A stretch of DNA of 64,000 nt from Rhyacichthys aspro (taxonomy: Eukaryota > Chordata > Actinopteri > Gobiiformes > Rhyacichthyidae), in assembly GCA_036850595.1 (NCBI GenBank), contig CM072159.1, positions 31,605,612 to 31,669,611 of the forward strand. The letters are read 5' to 3'. Within the stretch, counting starts at the first letter, position 1; each line of letters opens with the position of its first letter. Below are positions 63,801-64,000 of this stretch, one piece after another. The translations under genes were made by a program, and so were the position numbers. A model generated the notes under the pieces. The model saw nothing but the letters and a program-made list of their open reading frames with translations, had not been told where the DNA came from and did no database searches.

Positions 63801-64000
63801 TTCCTGGACACAGCAAAACTGAAAGAGCTCAGTGTGAGTCTCAGGCCTCCAGTCCCACTCTTTCACTAAAGATCAGTCATTTGGACGTGAACACACTGTA
63901 GATGCTGTGGTGTTTGGCACACACGGGTTTTCTAGGTTGGAAATTAGATTAAAAAGCAATTATCCCTCATTAACAATGCTTTTCCAGCCTTACATTATTA
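60870..64000. other. tfec upstream region
   Basis: No coding gene recognised besides the candidate distal exon. Motifs seen: a CCAAT motif near 61040 and a palindromic E-box CACATGTG at 62410-62417. The long MiT/TFE N-terminal exon (LLRQQLMREQ type) was not found, so if it exists it lies beyond 64000. Confidence 0.6.
63166..63222 (-). other. Candidate alternative distal first coding exon of tfec
   Basis: The minus strand has ATG followed by 18 open codons (MSRCCVVNVITLTEIQLVQ) ending at CAG|GTAGGG, a good donor in phase 0, so it would splice in frame to the VQSHLEN exon. MiT/TFE genes commonly use several alternative first exons into this acceptor. No TATA box is evident, and a 57-base open stretch with a donor can occur by chance. 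Confidence 0.3.

Overview
The window looks like vertebrate nuclear DNA, most likely from a teleost fish. It is AT-rich and almost gene-free. It carries CA/TG, TTA and AAATA microsatellites, tRNA-headed SINEs and dispersed non-autonomous elements. Its one recognisable gene has short GT-AG introns of about 0.1 to 1.6 kb. Apart from that gene, the open reading frames are short and explained by repeats or chance.

The gene is tfec, the transcription factor EC member of the MiT/TFE (MITF, TFEB, TFE3, TFEC) bHLH leucine-zipper family. It lies on the minus strand at 53923-60734. I rebuilt eight coding exons by hand from splice signals, reading phase and family similarity, giving a predicted protein of 430 residues. 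TFEC-type residues in the basic/helix region (RRRRYNINYR), helix 2 (EYIRWLQKEQ) and the C-terminus (SPFGTDPLLS, ending EGDEL) separate it from MITF, TFEB and TFE3. The short first exon sits behind a TATA box and initiator-like site about 0.1 kb upstream. The predicted isoform resembles melanocyte MITF-M: it lacks the long N-terminus that in MITF-A, TFEB and TFE3 binds Rag GTPases. A second possible first exon lies about 2.5 kb further upstream.

The left 53.4 kb is a gene desert on the 3' side of tfec. In human the corresponding interval separates TFEC from MDFIC; synteny here is inference only. The desert holds (1) a dispersed roughly 0.5-kb element with three similar copies and two diverged fragments, whose core carries a perfect 10-bp palindrome, an inverted CCAAT box and, in three copies, an MiT/TFE-type E-box; (2) two arrays of one 45-bp minisatellite, 4 kb apart, sharing a left flank and rare unit variants; (3) two tRNA-derived SINEs, LINE-like and terminal-inverted-repeat debris, and many simple repeats; (4) several GC-richer blocks with homeodomain and SOX-like motifs, candidates for conserved regulatory DNA.

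The right end (60.9-64 kb) is tfec upstream sequence. No complete second gene, RNA gene or CRISPR array is supported.
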